This document shows, one piece after another, positions 15,937 to 24,275 of a DNA stretch of 64,000 nucleotides (position 1 is its first letter; each line of letters starts with the position of its first letter). The position numbers and the translations under genes were made by a program. This stretch comes from Corynebacterium lubricantis DSM 45231 (GTDB lineage: Bacteria > Actinomycetota > Actinomycetes > Mycobacteriales > Mycobacteriaceae), in assembly GCF_000379425.1 (NCBI RefSeq), contig NZ_KB902236.1, positions 127 to 64,126 of the forward strand, in the 5' to 3' direction. Under the pieces are notes generated by a model. It did not search any database. It was not told the DNA's origin and was given only the letters and a program-made list of their open reading frames with translations.

Positions 15937-16701
15937 TTACGCTTGCTCCGCCTTCTTCTCGCTCTTCGACTGCTTGAAGAACACCGACGCGAAGATCACC
16001 ACGACAAGGCCGATGGCGATCCAGTTGGCCACCCGCTGGTACTGCTCGAGCACGAACACAACCGGCTCGCCGATGGCGTAGCCCAGGGCGAAATAGCCCA
16101 GCGACCAGATGGTTTTCGAGATGAAGTTGAGCACCATGAACTTGCGCACGCCCATGCCGGTGGCGCCGCTCATGACGAAGACCACCAGTGCGATCGGCAG
16201 GGGAATCGGCACATAGGCCAGGAAGATGCCTACCCAGCCGAGTTTTGCTGTCCAGCGCTCCACGCGCTGAATATTGCGGTGCGTGCGTGGCGATTGTTCC
16301 GCGTACACATCCAGCATGCCGCGGCCCCAGAGTTTGCCCGCCCACCAGTAGACCCAGTCGAACTTGATGGCCACCAGCGAGCCGATGAGCAGGTACCAGA
16401 TCCAGTTCGGTGCCTCACCAACAGCTGCGAGCGCACCTGTCGAGGCCGCACCAATGCGCGAACCAGTCAGTGCGAGCATGACCTGCGGATCCAAGCCCAG
16501 AAGCCACGCGCGCAGCGGGATCATGGCCATGCCGAACAGCCCGATGAACCCGATCCAGCCCAGGCACCAATAATCGGCTCTGCCGGGCTTTTTGTTCCAC
16601 GGCATGCCGGGTTCTTCCCACCATTCGGGCTCCGCCTCTGTGTTGGCATCAGCGGAAGCTTCGGCGGGAATCTCGTCGTGCGGATCGTGGTTATCTGCCA
16701 T
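15937..16701 (-). CDS. DedA family membrane protein
   Basis: A 254-residue protein of the DedA/VTT family, now regarded as lipid scramblase-like and needed for envelope homeostasis. After an acidic N-terminal tail of about 30 residues come hydrophobic segments with the typical DedA loop FDWVYWWAGKLWGRGML and the amphipathic re-entrant region AYVPIPLPIALVVFVMSGATGM. FISKTIWSLGYFALGYAIG completes the VTT domain. Unlike most DedA proteins, the FxRxxPxxR motif reads AYVPIP, so the charged pair is absent. The gene sits between hemY and sugE on the same strand. Confidence 0.85.
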   Translation of the reverse strand: MADNHDPHDEIPAEASADANTEAEPEWWEEPGMPWNKKPGRADYWCLGWIGFIGLFGMAMIPLRAWLLGLDPQVMLALTGSRIGAASTGALAAVGEAPNWIWYLLIGSLVAIKFDWVYWWAGKLWGRGMLDVYAEQSPRTHRNIQRVERWTAKLGWVGIFLAYVPIPLPIALVVFVMSGATGMGVRKFMVLNFISKTIWSLGYFALGYAIGEPVVFVLEQYQRVANWIAIGLVVVIFASVFFKQSKSEKKAEQA

Positions 16702-16712
16702 GCGTACTCAAC

Positions 16713-18089
16713 TTACTCGGAAATGCGGGCAGCAGCGGACTTGGCGTCCGCGATCACGGCGGGCACTCCTACCCCGCCTGCCCAGGCGCCGGTCACATCG
16801 ATGCCCGCGACCCCTGCCAGATGCCCGCGGACTTCTTCGACTGTGGCCAGGTGGGTTTCGTTATAGCGTGGCAGCCCGCCGAACCAGCGCTGTACATAGA
16901 TCTCCTCGAGGCCAGCGGCCCGGCCGTCGAATCCGGTGATCTTCTCTAGGTCGTCGAGCGCCCAATCAACCAGGTCGTCCTCGCTGGCACGCAAGGCGGT
17001 GGTATCGCCGAAGCGCCCGAAGCTGGCGCGCACGAGTGCCCCACCCCGATCACCGATGTGCGGCCACTTCTTCGAGGAGAAGGTAAATGCCTTCGCGTGC
17101 ACGTCGGGCTCATCAGAGGCGACCAGCACTCCGGAGTTATCGGGCAGGCCCTCAGCTGATTCGAAGCGCATACCGACGAGGGCGGAATCCGCCAGCTTCA
17201 CTGCCTTGAGTGTCTCAGAGGCCTCAGGTGCCACCTTCTTCAGTAACAGTGCGGTGGTCGGTGCCGGGGTAGCAATCAACACGCGGTCGTAGATGGTGTC
17301 CTGACCGCCGGTGATCTTGTAGCCACCGTCGGTCTTCTCAATGCCTGAGACAAACGCGTCGACGTAGATATCGGCGCCGGACTTCTCCGCCAGGGTTTCA
17401 TAGAGCTCGGTGTAGCCGCCTTTGAATGTGCCGAAGACCGGCTCATCGGACTTGGTCTTGTCCGCAGCAAGGTTGCGCACGGCCCCGGTCAGGGTGGCTT
17501 GCTCCCCTGCCTCGACCAGGCGGTCAAGCTCTTCTGCCAAGGCGGGCATGGTGGCGCGCACGCCGAGGTCATCCGCGGTACACGAGTACACGCCACCCAA
17601 AAGTGCAGAGACGACGTGGTCGGCTACCTCGTCGCCGAGGCGTGCGCGCACGAGTGTTCCGACGTTGAGGTCGCCCCCTACTGGCCAGTCGATGCCTGGC
17701 TGGTTGGCTTCGTCGTCGATACGCGCTGCTGTCTCTGTGCTGACCACATGCGCCAGCGGCTCCGACGACGCCGGGATGCCCATGACGCCGCCCGCGGGCA
17801 GCGGTTGGGTCGCACCGCCGGTGTAGACCAGGGATTTCATGCCCGAGGGGAAGACGATCGAGTCGGTGAGTCCGAGCTCGGCGAAGAATTCCACGGCATC
17901 TTTGCGGCGGTAGAGGAAGGCCTCGGCGCCCATGTCGGTGGGGCCTGCTTGGAAGGGGACGGTGAAAAGTTTGCCACCAATGCGGTCGGTGGCCTCGTAG
18001 ACATCGATGGTGGCGTCCGCGTGCTGCTTGCGGATCTCATACGCACTGGTCAATCCTGCAAGGCCGGCGCCGATGATGGCAAAGTTCAT
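16713..18089 (-). CDS. hemY: Protoporphyrinogen/coproporphyrinogen oxidase HemY (CgoX)
   Basis: A 458-residue FAD enzyme that oxidises coproporphyrinogen III (or protoporphyrinogen IX) by six electrons. The N-terminal dinucleotide fold is IIGAGLAGLTSAYEIRK, followed by YEATDRIGGKLFT; the C-terminal FAD motif is GIDVTGAWAGGVGVPAVIADAKSAA. In actinobacteria the heme route usually runs through coproheme, so the CgoX activity is the more likely one. The gene is 21 bases after hemE. Neither ferrochelatase nor the coproheme decarboxylase gene is in this window. Confidence 0.93.
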   Translation of the reverse strand: MNFAIIGAGLAGLTSAYEIRKQHADATIDVYEATDRIGGKLFTVPFQAGPTDMGAEAFLYRRKDAVEFFAELGLTDSIVFPSGMKSLVYTGGATQPLPAGGVMGIPASSEPLAHVVSTETAARIDDEANQPGIDWPVGGDLNVGTLVRARLGDEVADHVVSALLGGVYSCTADDLGVRATMPALAEELDRLVEAGEQATLTGAVRNLAADKTKSDEPVFGTFKGGYTELYETLAEKSGADIYVDAFVSGIEKTDGGYKITGGQDTIYDRVLIATPAPTTALLLKKVAPEASETLKAVKLADSALVGMRFESAEGLPDNSGVLVASDEPDVHAKAFTFSSKKWPHIGDRGGALVRASFGRFGDTTALRASEDDLVDWALDDLEKITGFDGRAAGLEEIYVQRWFGGLPRYNETHLATVEEVRGHLAGVAGIDVTGAWAGGVGVPAVIADAKSAAARISE

Positions 18090-18110
18090 GTGTTGCTCCC
18101 GAAGTAAAAA

Positions 18111-19157
18111 TTAGTTTTCGTGGATGATGCGCACCGCTTCGGTGATCGCATCGGGGTCCGTGTTGGGCAGAACCCCGTGGCCCAGGTTGAAGATGTGGCC
18201 GGTGGCGGTGCCTGCGTCGATTGCGGCCTGTGCCTCGGACTTGATGCGTTCAACCTCGGAGCGCACGACGTCGGTGCCGGCGAAGAGCATCGCGGGGTCG
18301 AGGTTGCCCTGGAGCACGCGTGGTTGAGCAAAGCGGGTGGCGGCCTTGTCCAGTGGGACGCGCCAGTCCACGCCCATGACCTCGCTGCCGGCCTCGCTCA
18401 TCGCACCGAGGATCTCGCCGGTGGAGACACCAAAGTGGATGCGAGGGATCTCGCCCGCAACGGACTCAAGGATCTCCACGGAATAAGGCAGCACGTGCTC
18501 GCGGTAATCGCGCTCTGTGAGGAAGCCCGCCCAGGAATCGAAGAGCTGCATCGCGTCGATGCCGGCCTCGACCTGGGTGCGCAAGAACGTCACGATGGTG
18601 GGCACTAGGCGCTGCATCAAGGCGTGCCAGGTCTCTGGCTCCGCGTGCATCATGGCCTTGGTCTTCTCGTGGTTCTTCGAGGGGCCGCCTTCGACCAGGT
18701 AGCTGGCCAGGGTAAACGGTGCGCCAACAAAGCCGATTAGGGCCTGGGTGTCGGTGAGCTCGTCGAGAATAATCTCGATGCCCTGGGAAATTTCGGTGAC
18801 CTCATGGTCCAGAATGGGCAGCGCATCCACGTCGGCGCGGGTGGTGATGGCCTTGTCCATCACGGGGCCGCGGCCCGGTACGATTTCCACCCCGACACCG
18901 GCGGCGCGCAGCGGCACCACGATGTCAGAGAACAAGATCGCGGCATCCACATCGTGGCGGCGCACGGGCTGCATCGTGATCTCGGCCAAAAGCTCGGGCA
19001 TAAAGCAGGAGTCCAGCATGGACACGCCTTCGCGCGCCTTCTTGTATTCAGGCAGCGAACGCCCAGCCTGGCGCATAAACCAAACTGGGGTGCGCGATGG
19101 GGTCCGGCCGTGGGCGGCCTCAAGCAGCGGAGCGTTATTCAGGTCGCGTCGATTCAT
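18111..19157 (-). CDS. hemE: Uroporphyrinogen decarboxylase HemE
   Basis: A cofactor-free decarboxylase that converts uroporphyrinogen III to coproporphyrinogen III. The signature PVWFMRQAGRSLPEY lies near residues 24-38, with the catalytic aspartate region AAILFSDIVVPLRAAGVGVE and FVGAPFTLASYLVEGG further on. The start at 19157 (MNRRDLNNAPLLEAA) is chosen over an ATG nine bases upstream: it aligns with the usual N-terminus and has CACAAT seven bases ahead, consistent with leaderless initiation, while neither start has a ribosome binding site. Length 348 residues, normal for the family. Confidence 0.95.
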   Translation of the reverse strand: MNRRDLNNAPLLEAAHGRTPSRTPVWFMRQAGRSLPEYKKAREGVSMLDSCFMPELLAEITMQPVRRHDVDAAILFSDIVVPLRAAGVGVEIVPGRGPVMDKAITTRADVDALPILDHEVTEISQGIEIILDELTDTQALIGFVGAPFTLASYLVEGGPSKNHEKTKAMMHAEPETWHALMQRLVPTIVTFLRTQVEAGIDAMQLFDSWAGFLTERDYREHVLPYSVEILESVAGEIPRIHFGVSTGEILGAMSEAGSEVMGVDWRVPLDKAATRFAQPRVLQGNLDPAMLFAGTDVVRSEVERIKSEAQAAIDAGTATGHIFNLGHGVLPNTDPDAITEAVRIIHEN

Positions 19158-19202
19158 GTTCACCATTGTGGTTCAAAAGTTTGAGATTAGGAAACCGCGC
19201 CC

Positions 19203-19553
19203 CTATTCGTCAACCACCTGAGCGAACTGGATCTCGTTGCCCGCCGGGTCGGTGGTCACCGCGACAATGACCACACCGTAGTCCACGGGATCCGACACCT
19301 CGATGTTTTTCTCGCGCAGTTCGGCGACGAACGCTGCAATATCGGTGCACCCGACCACTACCGCGTTCTTCCCGGCACGCTCGGGGATCTCGGTGACCTG
19401 GATATAGTGGCCCTCGACAACTTCCCACTCGGCAACGCCTTCGGCGGGTTCGATATCGGTTTCGCCGAAGATGCTCTTATAAAATTCGTGTACTTCGCTG
19501 AGTTTGTTCACAGCAAGGACAGGGATGACAGAGTCCAGGTATTTGTTGGCCAT
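19203..19553 (-). CDS. VOC (glyoxalase/bleomycin-resistance fold) protein
   Basis: A 116-residue single-domain vicinal-oxygen-chelate protein: SVIPVLAVNKLSEVHEFYKSIFGE opens the first beta-alpha-beta-beta-beta module and TTDPAGNEIQFAQV closes the second. Typical metal ligands are partly replaced, so enzymatic activity is uncertain. The ATG at 19553 has TAGAAT (19561-19566) seven bases upstream and no ribosome binding site, indicating a leaderless transcript; the longer frame beginning with an arginine-rich stretch is unlikely. It lies between the EEP gene and hemE. Confidence 0.85.
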   Translation of the reverse strand: MANKYLDSVIPVLAVNKLSEVHEFYKSIFGETDIEPAEGVAEWEVVEGHYIQVTEIPERAGKNAVVVGCTDIAAFVAELREKNIEVSDPVDYGVVIVAVTTDPAGNEIQFAQVVDE

Positions 19554-19563
19554 GGCAGCAATT

Positions 19564-20484
19564 CTAGCCCGAATTCTCACCCTGCAACGCAAGAGTCACA
19601 GCTAAAGCAAGGTGATCCGAGCGCCCGATTTCCACGGCCTCGCACCTGGCCACATGGATCTCCGGGGAGACGAACACGTGGTCAATCTGCGTGCGCATCA
19701 GGCTCGGCAGCGCGGCGGGCCACGACCCCTTCTTCGAGCCGCACTCTTGGAAGGCATCCACCAGGTTTTCGCGTTCGCCGAGGGTGCCGTGGCGCAGCGT
19801 CGCGTTGAAATCCCCCGCCACGATGAGGTTCTCCCCACCGTCGAACTCCCCAACTCGTTGCAGGTCGTCGCGCCACTGCCCCATCAGATCCGGCAGCGGC
19901 GGTGCGGAGTGCAGGCCAACAATCGTGGGCAGCGAAGCGTGCTCAAGCGCGACGGCCCCAAAGGTAATGTCAGGCGCGTCGACCTGCACGTAGTCGCTTA
20001 GCGACGAAGCCACCGCCACACTCGTGCGACCGTCACCAGAAACGAAAATCTGGAAGTTGGAGCCGCGCAGAGCGATCTCGGCGCGTTTCAGATCCGTCTC
20101 GGGCAACACGTACACATCTGGGTGGAAGCGGCCCTGCAGCTGTTCGAAATCCTTCGCCGTGAACGTGTGCTTCGAGTTAAAGGACACGATCGTCAGCGGT
20201 CGGCTCTCTCCGCCGGAAGCTGGTGCGCCACTCGGTGCCGACACCAGCGGTGAGGCAGCGGGGAACATTACGAGCAGGGCGGCTGCCAGCACCACTGCTG
20301 TGGCGGGCAGGCGCCACCTGCGGGTTTTCCACACCACGAACACGATCGCGATGATCAGCAGCGCGCCAGAGATGTGGGGGAAGGCCAGCACATGCGCGAA
20401 TCCGGGAACCGTGCTCAGCGGACCTGGTAGAAGCGCGAGCACCAATGTGAGGACGGCCAGCCCCCAGAGAAGAATCGAGATCAT
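19564..20484 (-). CDS. Membrane-anchored endonuclease/exonuclease/phosphatase-fold protein
   Basis: A 306-residue protein with three closely spaced N-terminal helices (to about residue 85) and an extracytoplasmic EEP domain. Conserved active-site segments are SFNSKHTF, LPETDL with the metal-binding glutamate, VAGDFNATLRHG, TQIDHVFVSPEI and GRSDHLALAVTL. Members hydrolyse phosphoesters of nucleic acids or lipids; the membrane anchor suggests an extracellular or envelope substrate. It starts three bases after the P-type-ATPase-like gene stops, so the two are co-transcribed. The substrate is not deducible. Confidence 0.87.
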   Translation of the reverse strand: MISILLWGLAVLTLVLALLPGPLSTVPGFAHVLAFPHISGALLIIAIVFVVWKTRRWRLPATAVVLAAALLVMFPAASPLVSAPSGAPASGGESRPLTIVSFNSKHTFTAKDFEQLQGRFHPDVYVLPETDLKRAEIALRGSNFQIFVSGDGRTSVAVASSLSDYVQVDAPDITFGAVALEHASLPTIVGLHSAPPLPDLMGQWRDDLQRVGEFDGGENLIVAGDFNATLRHGTLGERENLVDAFQECGSKKGSWPAALPSLMRTQIDHVFVSPEIHVARCEAVEIGRSDHLALAVTLALQGENSG

Positions 20485-20487
20485 CTA

Positions 20488-23079
20488 CTAGTCGCGCGGG
20501 AATTTCTTCACGGAAACAGAACGCGCCTCAACAAACAAGGACGCACCAAGCATGAGCACCGTTGCGACCATGGGGTGCAGCACACCGGAGACGGCCACGG
20601 CCATCACGGTGAGGTTGTAAATCCACGACACAACGATGTTGCGGTCGATTACCGAGCACACGCGGCGTGCCTGCTCGATGAGCTGCGGGATGGCAGCGAC
20701 ATCGTCGCGAAGCACGACAAGGGAAAGCTCGCGCCTCAGGTCGCGCCCGAGGTCGAGATTCTCCCCCGCGCTGACCAGCACACCCACATCGGAGGCCCGC
20801 AGCGACGGGAGGACGGATAGGTCTCCGACTGTGGCCACGCATGCGCCTTGGGTGTGCATGGCGCGCACCGCACCGGGTTTGTCCTTGGGTTCGATGCCGG
20901 CGAGCACCGTGGAAATGCCCAGGTGGTCTGCGAAGCGTCGCGCGACTGGGTAGATGTCGCGGGAGAGCATGACGGTTTCGATGCCCATTTCTTCGAGACG
21001 ATCGACCGACTCCCCTGCGTCATCTTTCACTGGGTCATAGAGAGTGATCACGCCACGGTCCTTGCCCTTCCAGCGCACCACGATCGGGGTGCCGCCCGAA
21101 GTTGCGGCGGCGGCGAGGCGCCCGCGCAGACGGGACAGGTTGGTGGGACGCCACAGCATCGCCTCAACTTGGTGGACTTGGTCCTCGCCGCGGGCATCCT
21201 TCGTGGTGATGTCGATGCGTGCCTTAAAGCTGCCGTCCGCCCCGGACTCAAAGTGGGAGACCTCGATCCAGTGTGGGACCTCAGTGTCGTCGGAGGCGTG
21301 ATCGCGGGCTTCTCGCGCCGCGCGGACGAGTGCCTGGGAGACTGGGTGGTCCGATTCCATCGACAGCGCGCCGGCGACGCGCAGCACCATGTCGGGGTTC
21401 TCTCCGCGCTCGGCAACAACCGATTCGACGTACATCCCCGGCTCCACCAGGGTGCCCACGCGGTTAAAAATCACCGTGTCCACCCGATCCAGGCGGCGCA
21501 GCGTCGAGCCATCGCGCACCATGATGCCGTTGCGCGCGGCGGATTCTAGCCCGAGGCGTACCGCGAGCGAAGGTGACAATGCGAGCGCGGTCGGGGCCAC
21601 TGAGGCGAGCACCGCCAGCGCCGTGGCCATCGCGGCATTGAAGTTGTTGGTCAACGCGGCCCACGCGATGAAATCGACAATGGCGAGTACGACCGCCACT
21701 GGAATTAACCACGACGCAGTCCGGGTCGAGAGGAACGTCGCATGGTTTTGATGCTCAGCCGCCTCCTGCACCCAGCGACGGATCGCCGCCAGGCGCGTGC
21801 GGTGACCCGTGCGCTCGACGCGGACCTTAATCTTCCCCGAGATGATCTGGGCGCCGGCATAAACTTCGGCGCCGACCTTGACCTTGGTGTTTTCTCGCGT
21901 ATCGACGATTCCCGGGTCCAGCGTGCAGGATCCACCAATGACATTGCCGTCCACGGGGATGATGTCGCCCGCCCGCAATGCGATGTCGTCGCCGGGGTTA
22001 ACCTCTGCCAATGGCACCTTCGATTGGGTCACCGCACCCGTCGAGCGGTTTCGCTGGCTGACTTTGACCAGGGTTGCCGGATCGACGCGCTGCTTGTCTA
22101 TTTCTTCGACAAAGCTCGGCCGCGCCCTCATCGTCCACAGCCTGCCCGCGAGCAGGAGAACTGTCATGCCGCAGGCGACGTCAAGGAAGAGCTCACCGTC
22201 TGCCAGCGTGCTGTGGTTAAAGGCCAACAGCTTGGGCTCGGAGGTCCAGCCGATCTCTCCTGCCGGGGTGGCCACGAGCAACACGATCGACCAGATATAA
22301 GCCACGATAATTGCCAGCGAACTCGCACCGTCCAGCGCGGTCAATCCCCTGCGGACCCCGCCGACTAACGCGCGGTGGAAGGGCCACGCACACCACAGCA
22401 CCACCGGGGTCGCAGCGGCCAGGGCTGCCCACTGCCAACCCGGGAACTGCAGATCCTTGAAGTAGGACACCAACACCACCGGGATGGAGAACAACAAGGC
22501 GATGATCAACCGCAGGGGTGTGATCAGGTTGCGGGCCGTGTACAGCACGTCGGTGCTGTGGGTATCGCGTCGAGCTTGGTTGGCGGATTCTTTCAAGAAA
22601 CCGGCCGAGCGTGCAGACTCGAGTGCTTTCGCTTCGTCGTTTTGATGGCGGCGCAGCGAAGCCGACATGCCCGTGGAACCACGAGTGGATCGTCGATAAG
22701 CGACTGTCTCTGGCGCCCTAACCCATGCGATCCGACGCCGCAACGATGTCTCCGACATCGTTGCGCTCACGCCGAACTGTTCGATGACGCGAACGAGCTC
22801 GGAGGGATCGGTGATATCGGGGGCTGTCACCCACACCGTTTTCTGCGGGTGGACAAGACGCGCGTGCACGCCGGGGAGTTCCTCCAACGCGCGCTCAATG
22901 TCGCCGACGTCGGGGGCGTCAGGCAGATTGGTCAGCTCGAAGGAATAGGAGACCTTGGGGCGGTTCTCAACATCGAGGGACAGCTCCGCATCGCGATCGA
23001 TATTGATGCCAGCCCGGCGCGCCGCGTCCACTGCCACGTCAATGGCCTGTGTCGTCTTGTCTTGCTCGGAAGCAGTCAC
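20488..23079 (-). CDS. Degenerate P1B-type ATPase-like protein lacking catalytic motifs
   Basis: An 863-residue protein with the full P-type ATPase architecture but a broken catalytic core. Residues 40-110 resemble a heavy-metal-associated ferredoxin fold without its CXXC. Helices follow from 187. The phosphorylation motif DKTGT reads NRVGT, with Asn539 in place of the phosphorylated aspartate; the TGE of the actuator is TRE (394-396); the membrane CPC is APT (495-497); GDGxND is replaced by GDLSVLPSL. Only the HP pair (578-579) is intact. It is intact as a frame and normal in codon use, so it is a conserved pseudoenzyme rather than a dying gene. It lies downstream of hemB and two membrane proteins; a role in heme or metal handling is inferred. 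GTG start at 23079. Confidence 0.9.
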   Translation of the reverse strand: MTASEQDKTTQAIDVAVDAARRAGINIDRDAELSLDVENRPKVSYSFELTNLPDAPDVGDIERALEELPGVHARLVHPQKTVWVTAPDITDPSELVRVIEQFGVSATMSETSLRRRIAWVRAPETVAYRRSTRGSTGMSASLRRHQNDEAKALESARSAGFLKESANQARRDTHSTDVLYTARNLITPLRLIIALLFSIPVVLVSYFKDLQFPGWQWAALAAATPVVLWCAWPFHRALVGGVRRGLTALDGASSLAIIVAYIWSIVLLVATPAGEIGWTSEPKLLAFNHSTLADGELFLDVACGMTVLLLAGRLWTMRARPSFVEEIDKQRVDPATLVKVSQRNRSTGAVTQSKVPLAEVNPGDDIALRAGDIIPVDGNVIGGSCTLDPGIVDTRENTKVKVGAEVYAGAQIISGKIKVRVERTGHRTRLAAIRRWVQEAAEHQNHATFLSTRTASWLIPVAVVLAIVDFIAWAALTNNFNAAMATALAVLASVAPTALALSPSLAVRLGLESAARNGIMVRDGSTLRRLDRVDTVIFNRVGTLVEPGMYVESVVAERGENPDMVLRVAGALSMESDHPVSQALVRAAREARDHASDDTEVPHWIEVSHFESGADGSFKARIDITTKDARGEDQVHQVEAMLWRPTNLSRLRGRLAAAATSGGTPIVVRWKGKDRGVITLYDPVKDDAGESVDRLEEMGIETVMLSRDIYPVARRFADHLGISTVLAGIEPKDKPGAVRAMHTQGACVATVGDLSVLPSLRASDVGVLVSAGENLDLGRDLRRELSLVVLRDDVAAIPQLIEQARRVCSVIDRNIVVSWIYNLTVMAVAVSGVLHPMVATVLMLGASLFVEARSVSVKKFPRD

Positions 23080-23121
23080 AACGAGTCCTGCCTTCCTGTG
23101 GAATCTGCTGCTACTTATTGC

Positions 23122-23604
23122 CTACTTATTGCTCTGAGCAGAAATATACGCGTTCGCGGTGGGGCGGAAAATAAATAGTGCAGCAAAAGCCAGGAGCACC
23201 ACGATCACCATCATCGAAAGTGCGCCAACACGCAGGGCAAACGCCAAAGCGTTGAAAAAACATGCCAATGCGATGCACACCGCGACAACGCGGCGCGCGT
23301 TCTTCGAACCCTTGCGCAAATAGGAGGCGGCACCACCCATAACCAAGGCAACTATGACGTTGAAAATTGCCATGAACCACATGTTGCGCATGTAGGCATC
23401 ACGCAGTTCGGTGTCGGCGGGGTCACCGGGGAATCCGGCTGCCACCATGAGCATCGCGGTGAGCACCATCATGATCGCGCCTGCAACGATGAGCCAGAAA
23501 CCGATTTGCAGGCTGCGAGGCCAGTCGTCGCCGACCTCGGGTTCGTCATAGCGCCGGTTCCGGTCGTCCGGGTGGGCACTAAACGAAGGAAACATCGACG
23601 GCAT
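23122..23604 (-). CDS. Four-helix membrane protein of the heme cluster
   Basis: A 160-residue protein with a polar N-terminus of about 30 residues and four hydrophobic helices (near 34-56, 75-92, 103-121 and 127-146). No motif is recognised. Its ATG overlaps the stop codon of the preceding membrane protein by one base (TAATG), so they are translationally coupled. Together with that protein and the P-type-ATPase-like gene it forms a module inserted between hemB and hemE. Function unknown. Confidence 0.8.
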   Translation of the reverse strand: MPSMFPSFSAHPDDRNRRYDEPEVGDDWPRSLQIGFWLIVAGAIMMVLTAMLMVAAGFPGDPADTELRDAYMRNMWFMAIFNVIVALVMGGAASYLRKGSKNARRVVAVCIALACFFNALAFALRVGALSMMVIVVLLAFAALFIFRPTANAYISAQSNK

Positions 23605-24275
23605 TAATTGCTCTTTCCTGACTTATCGTTCTTTTGTTTTTCTTTTTCTTCGCGTGCTTGCAGAAGCTTTTTCAAGTCTTCGTCTTCGCCAGTCCACTTT
23701 AAGACTTCTTCGCGTCCCGCAAGAATGATGCCACAAATCGCGGCGACGGCAACTGCAATTTGCACCGCACCGTCGGTGGCAACCAGCCACACAGGAATAT
23801 CCGAGGCGACCGAGGTGGTCATAAATACGAGCAGGAGGCGGAAGGCGAAGAAGAAGGAGAAAAGATACAGCAGCCGCCTGGCATAGCCCGCCCACTTATG
23901 CCGACGCGCGAAGAGGACAAGCATCCAGGTCAACAGTCCGACGATCGCCAGGGTGATTACCGCCATGACGCCGATGGAGAGGTAGACCGACATGTTGACT
24001 ACCGAGTCAGGTACCGCTGCACCATCCGCAGTACTCTGATCCGCCGATTCGTTCGCAGCCCGGCGCAGCGCGGAAGGGTCGACGATGCTGGAGATGATGC
24101 TGAAGAGCTGGTGGATGAGCTCACCGCCGATGGCAATGGCCCACACGAGAACCACTGCGCGGACGGTTTCCGGCATCTCGGGCTTCTTCGGTGCAGGTGT
24201 TTGTGTTGGGATTTGCTCTGCTGGTGGCGGCTGCGGTGCCGCTTCCGAGGAGGGTGTCGTTGGGGCTTCTGTCAT
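23604..24275 (-). CDS. Proline-rich-headed membrane protein of the heme cluster
   Basis: Residues 1-35 are rich in Pro, Gln and Thr and probably disordered; four hydrophobic helices follow (near 38-60, 93-115, 125-148 and 157-180), then a strongly charged Lys/Glu tail. The 223-residue protein has no family I can name. Its ATG overlaps the hemB stop by four bases (ATGA), so it is part of the hem operon. Partnership with the neighbouring four-helix protein is likely from coupling and similar topology. Confidence 0.8.
   Translation of the reverse strand: MTEAPTTPSSEAAPQPPPAEQIPTQTPAPKKPEMPETVRAVVLVWAIAIGGELIHQLFSIISSIVDPSALRRAANESADQSTADGAAVPDSVVNMSVYLSIGVMAVITLAIVGLLTWMLVLFARRHKWAGYARRLLYLFSFFFAFRLLLVFMTTSVASDIPVWLVATDGAVQIAVAVAAICGIILAGREEVLKWTGEDEDLKKLLQAREEKEKQKNDKSGKSN

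Noticed and set aside
19554..19592. An arginine-rich N-terminal extension of the VOC protein
   Set aside because: Not part of the fold; TAGAAT lies within it, so the ATG at 19553 is the better start.
20488..23079. Functional heavy-metal pump
   Set aside because: The phosphorylated aspartate, CPC and TGE motifs are all absent, so pumping is not credible.
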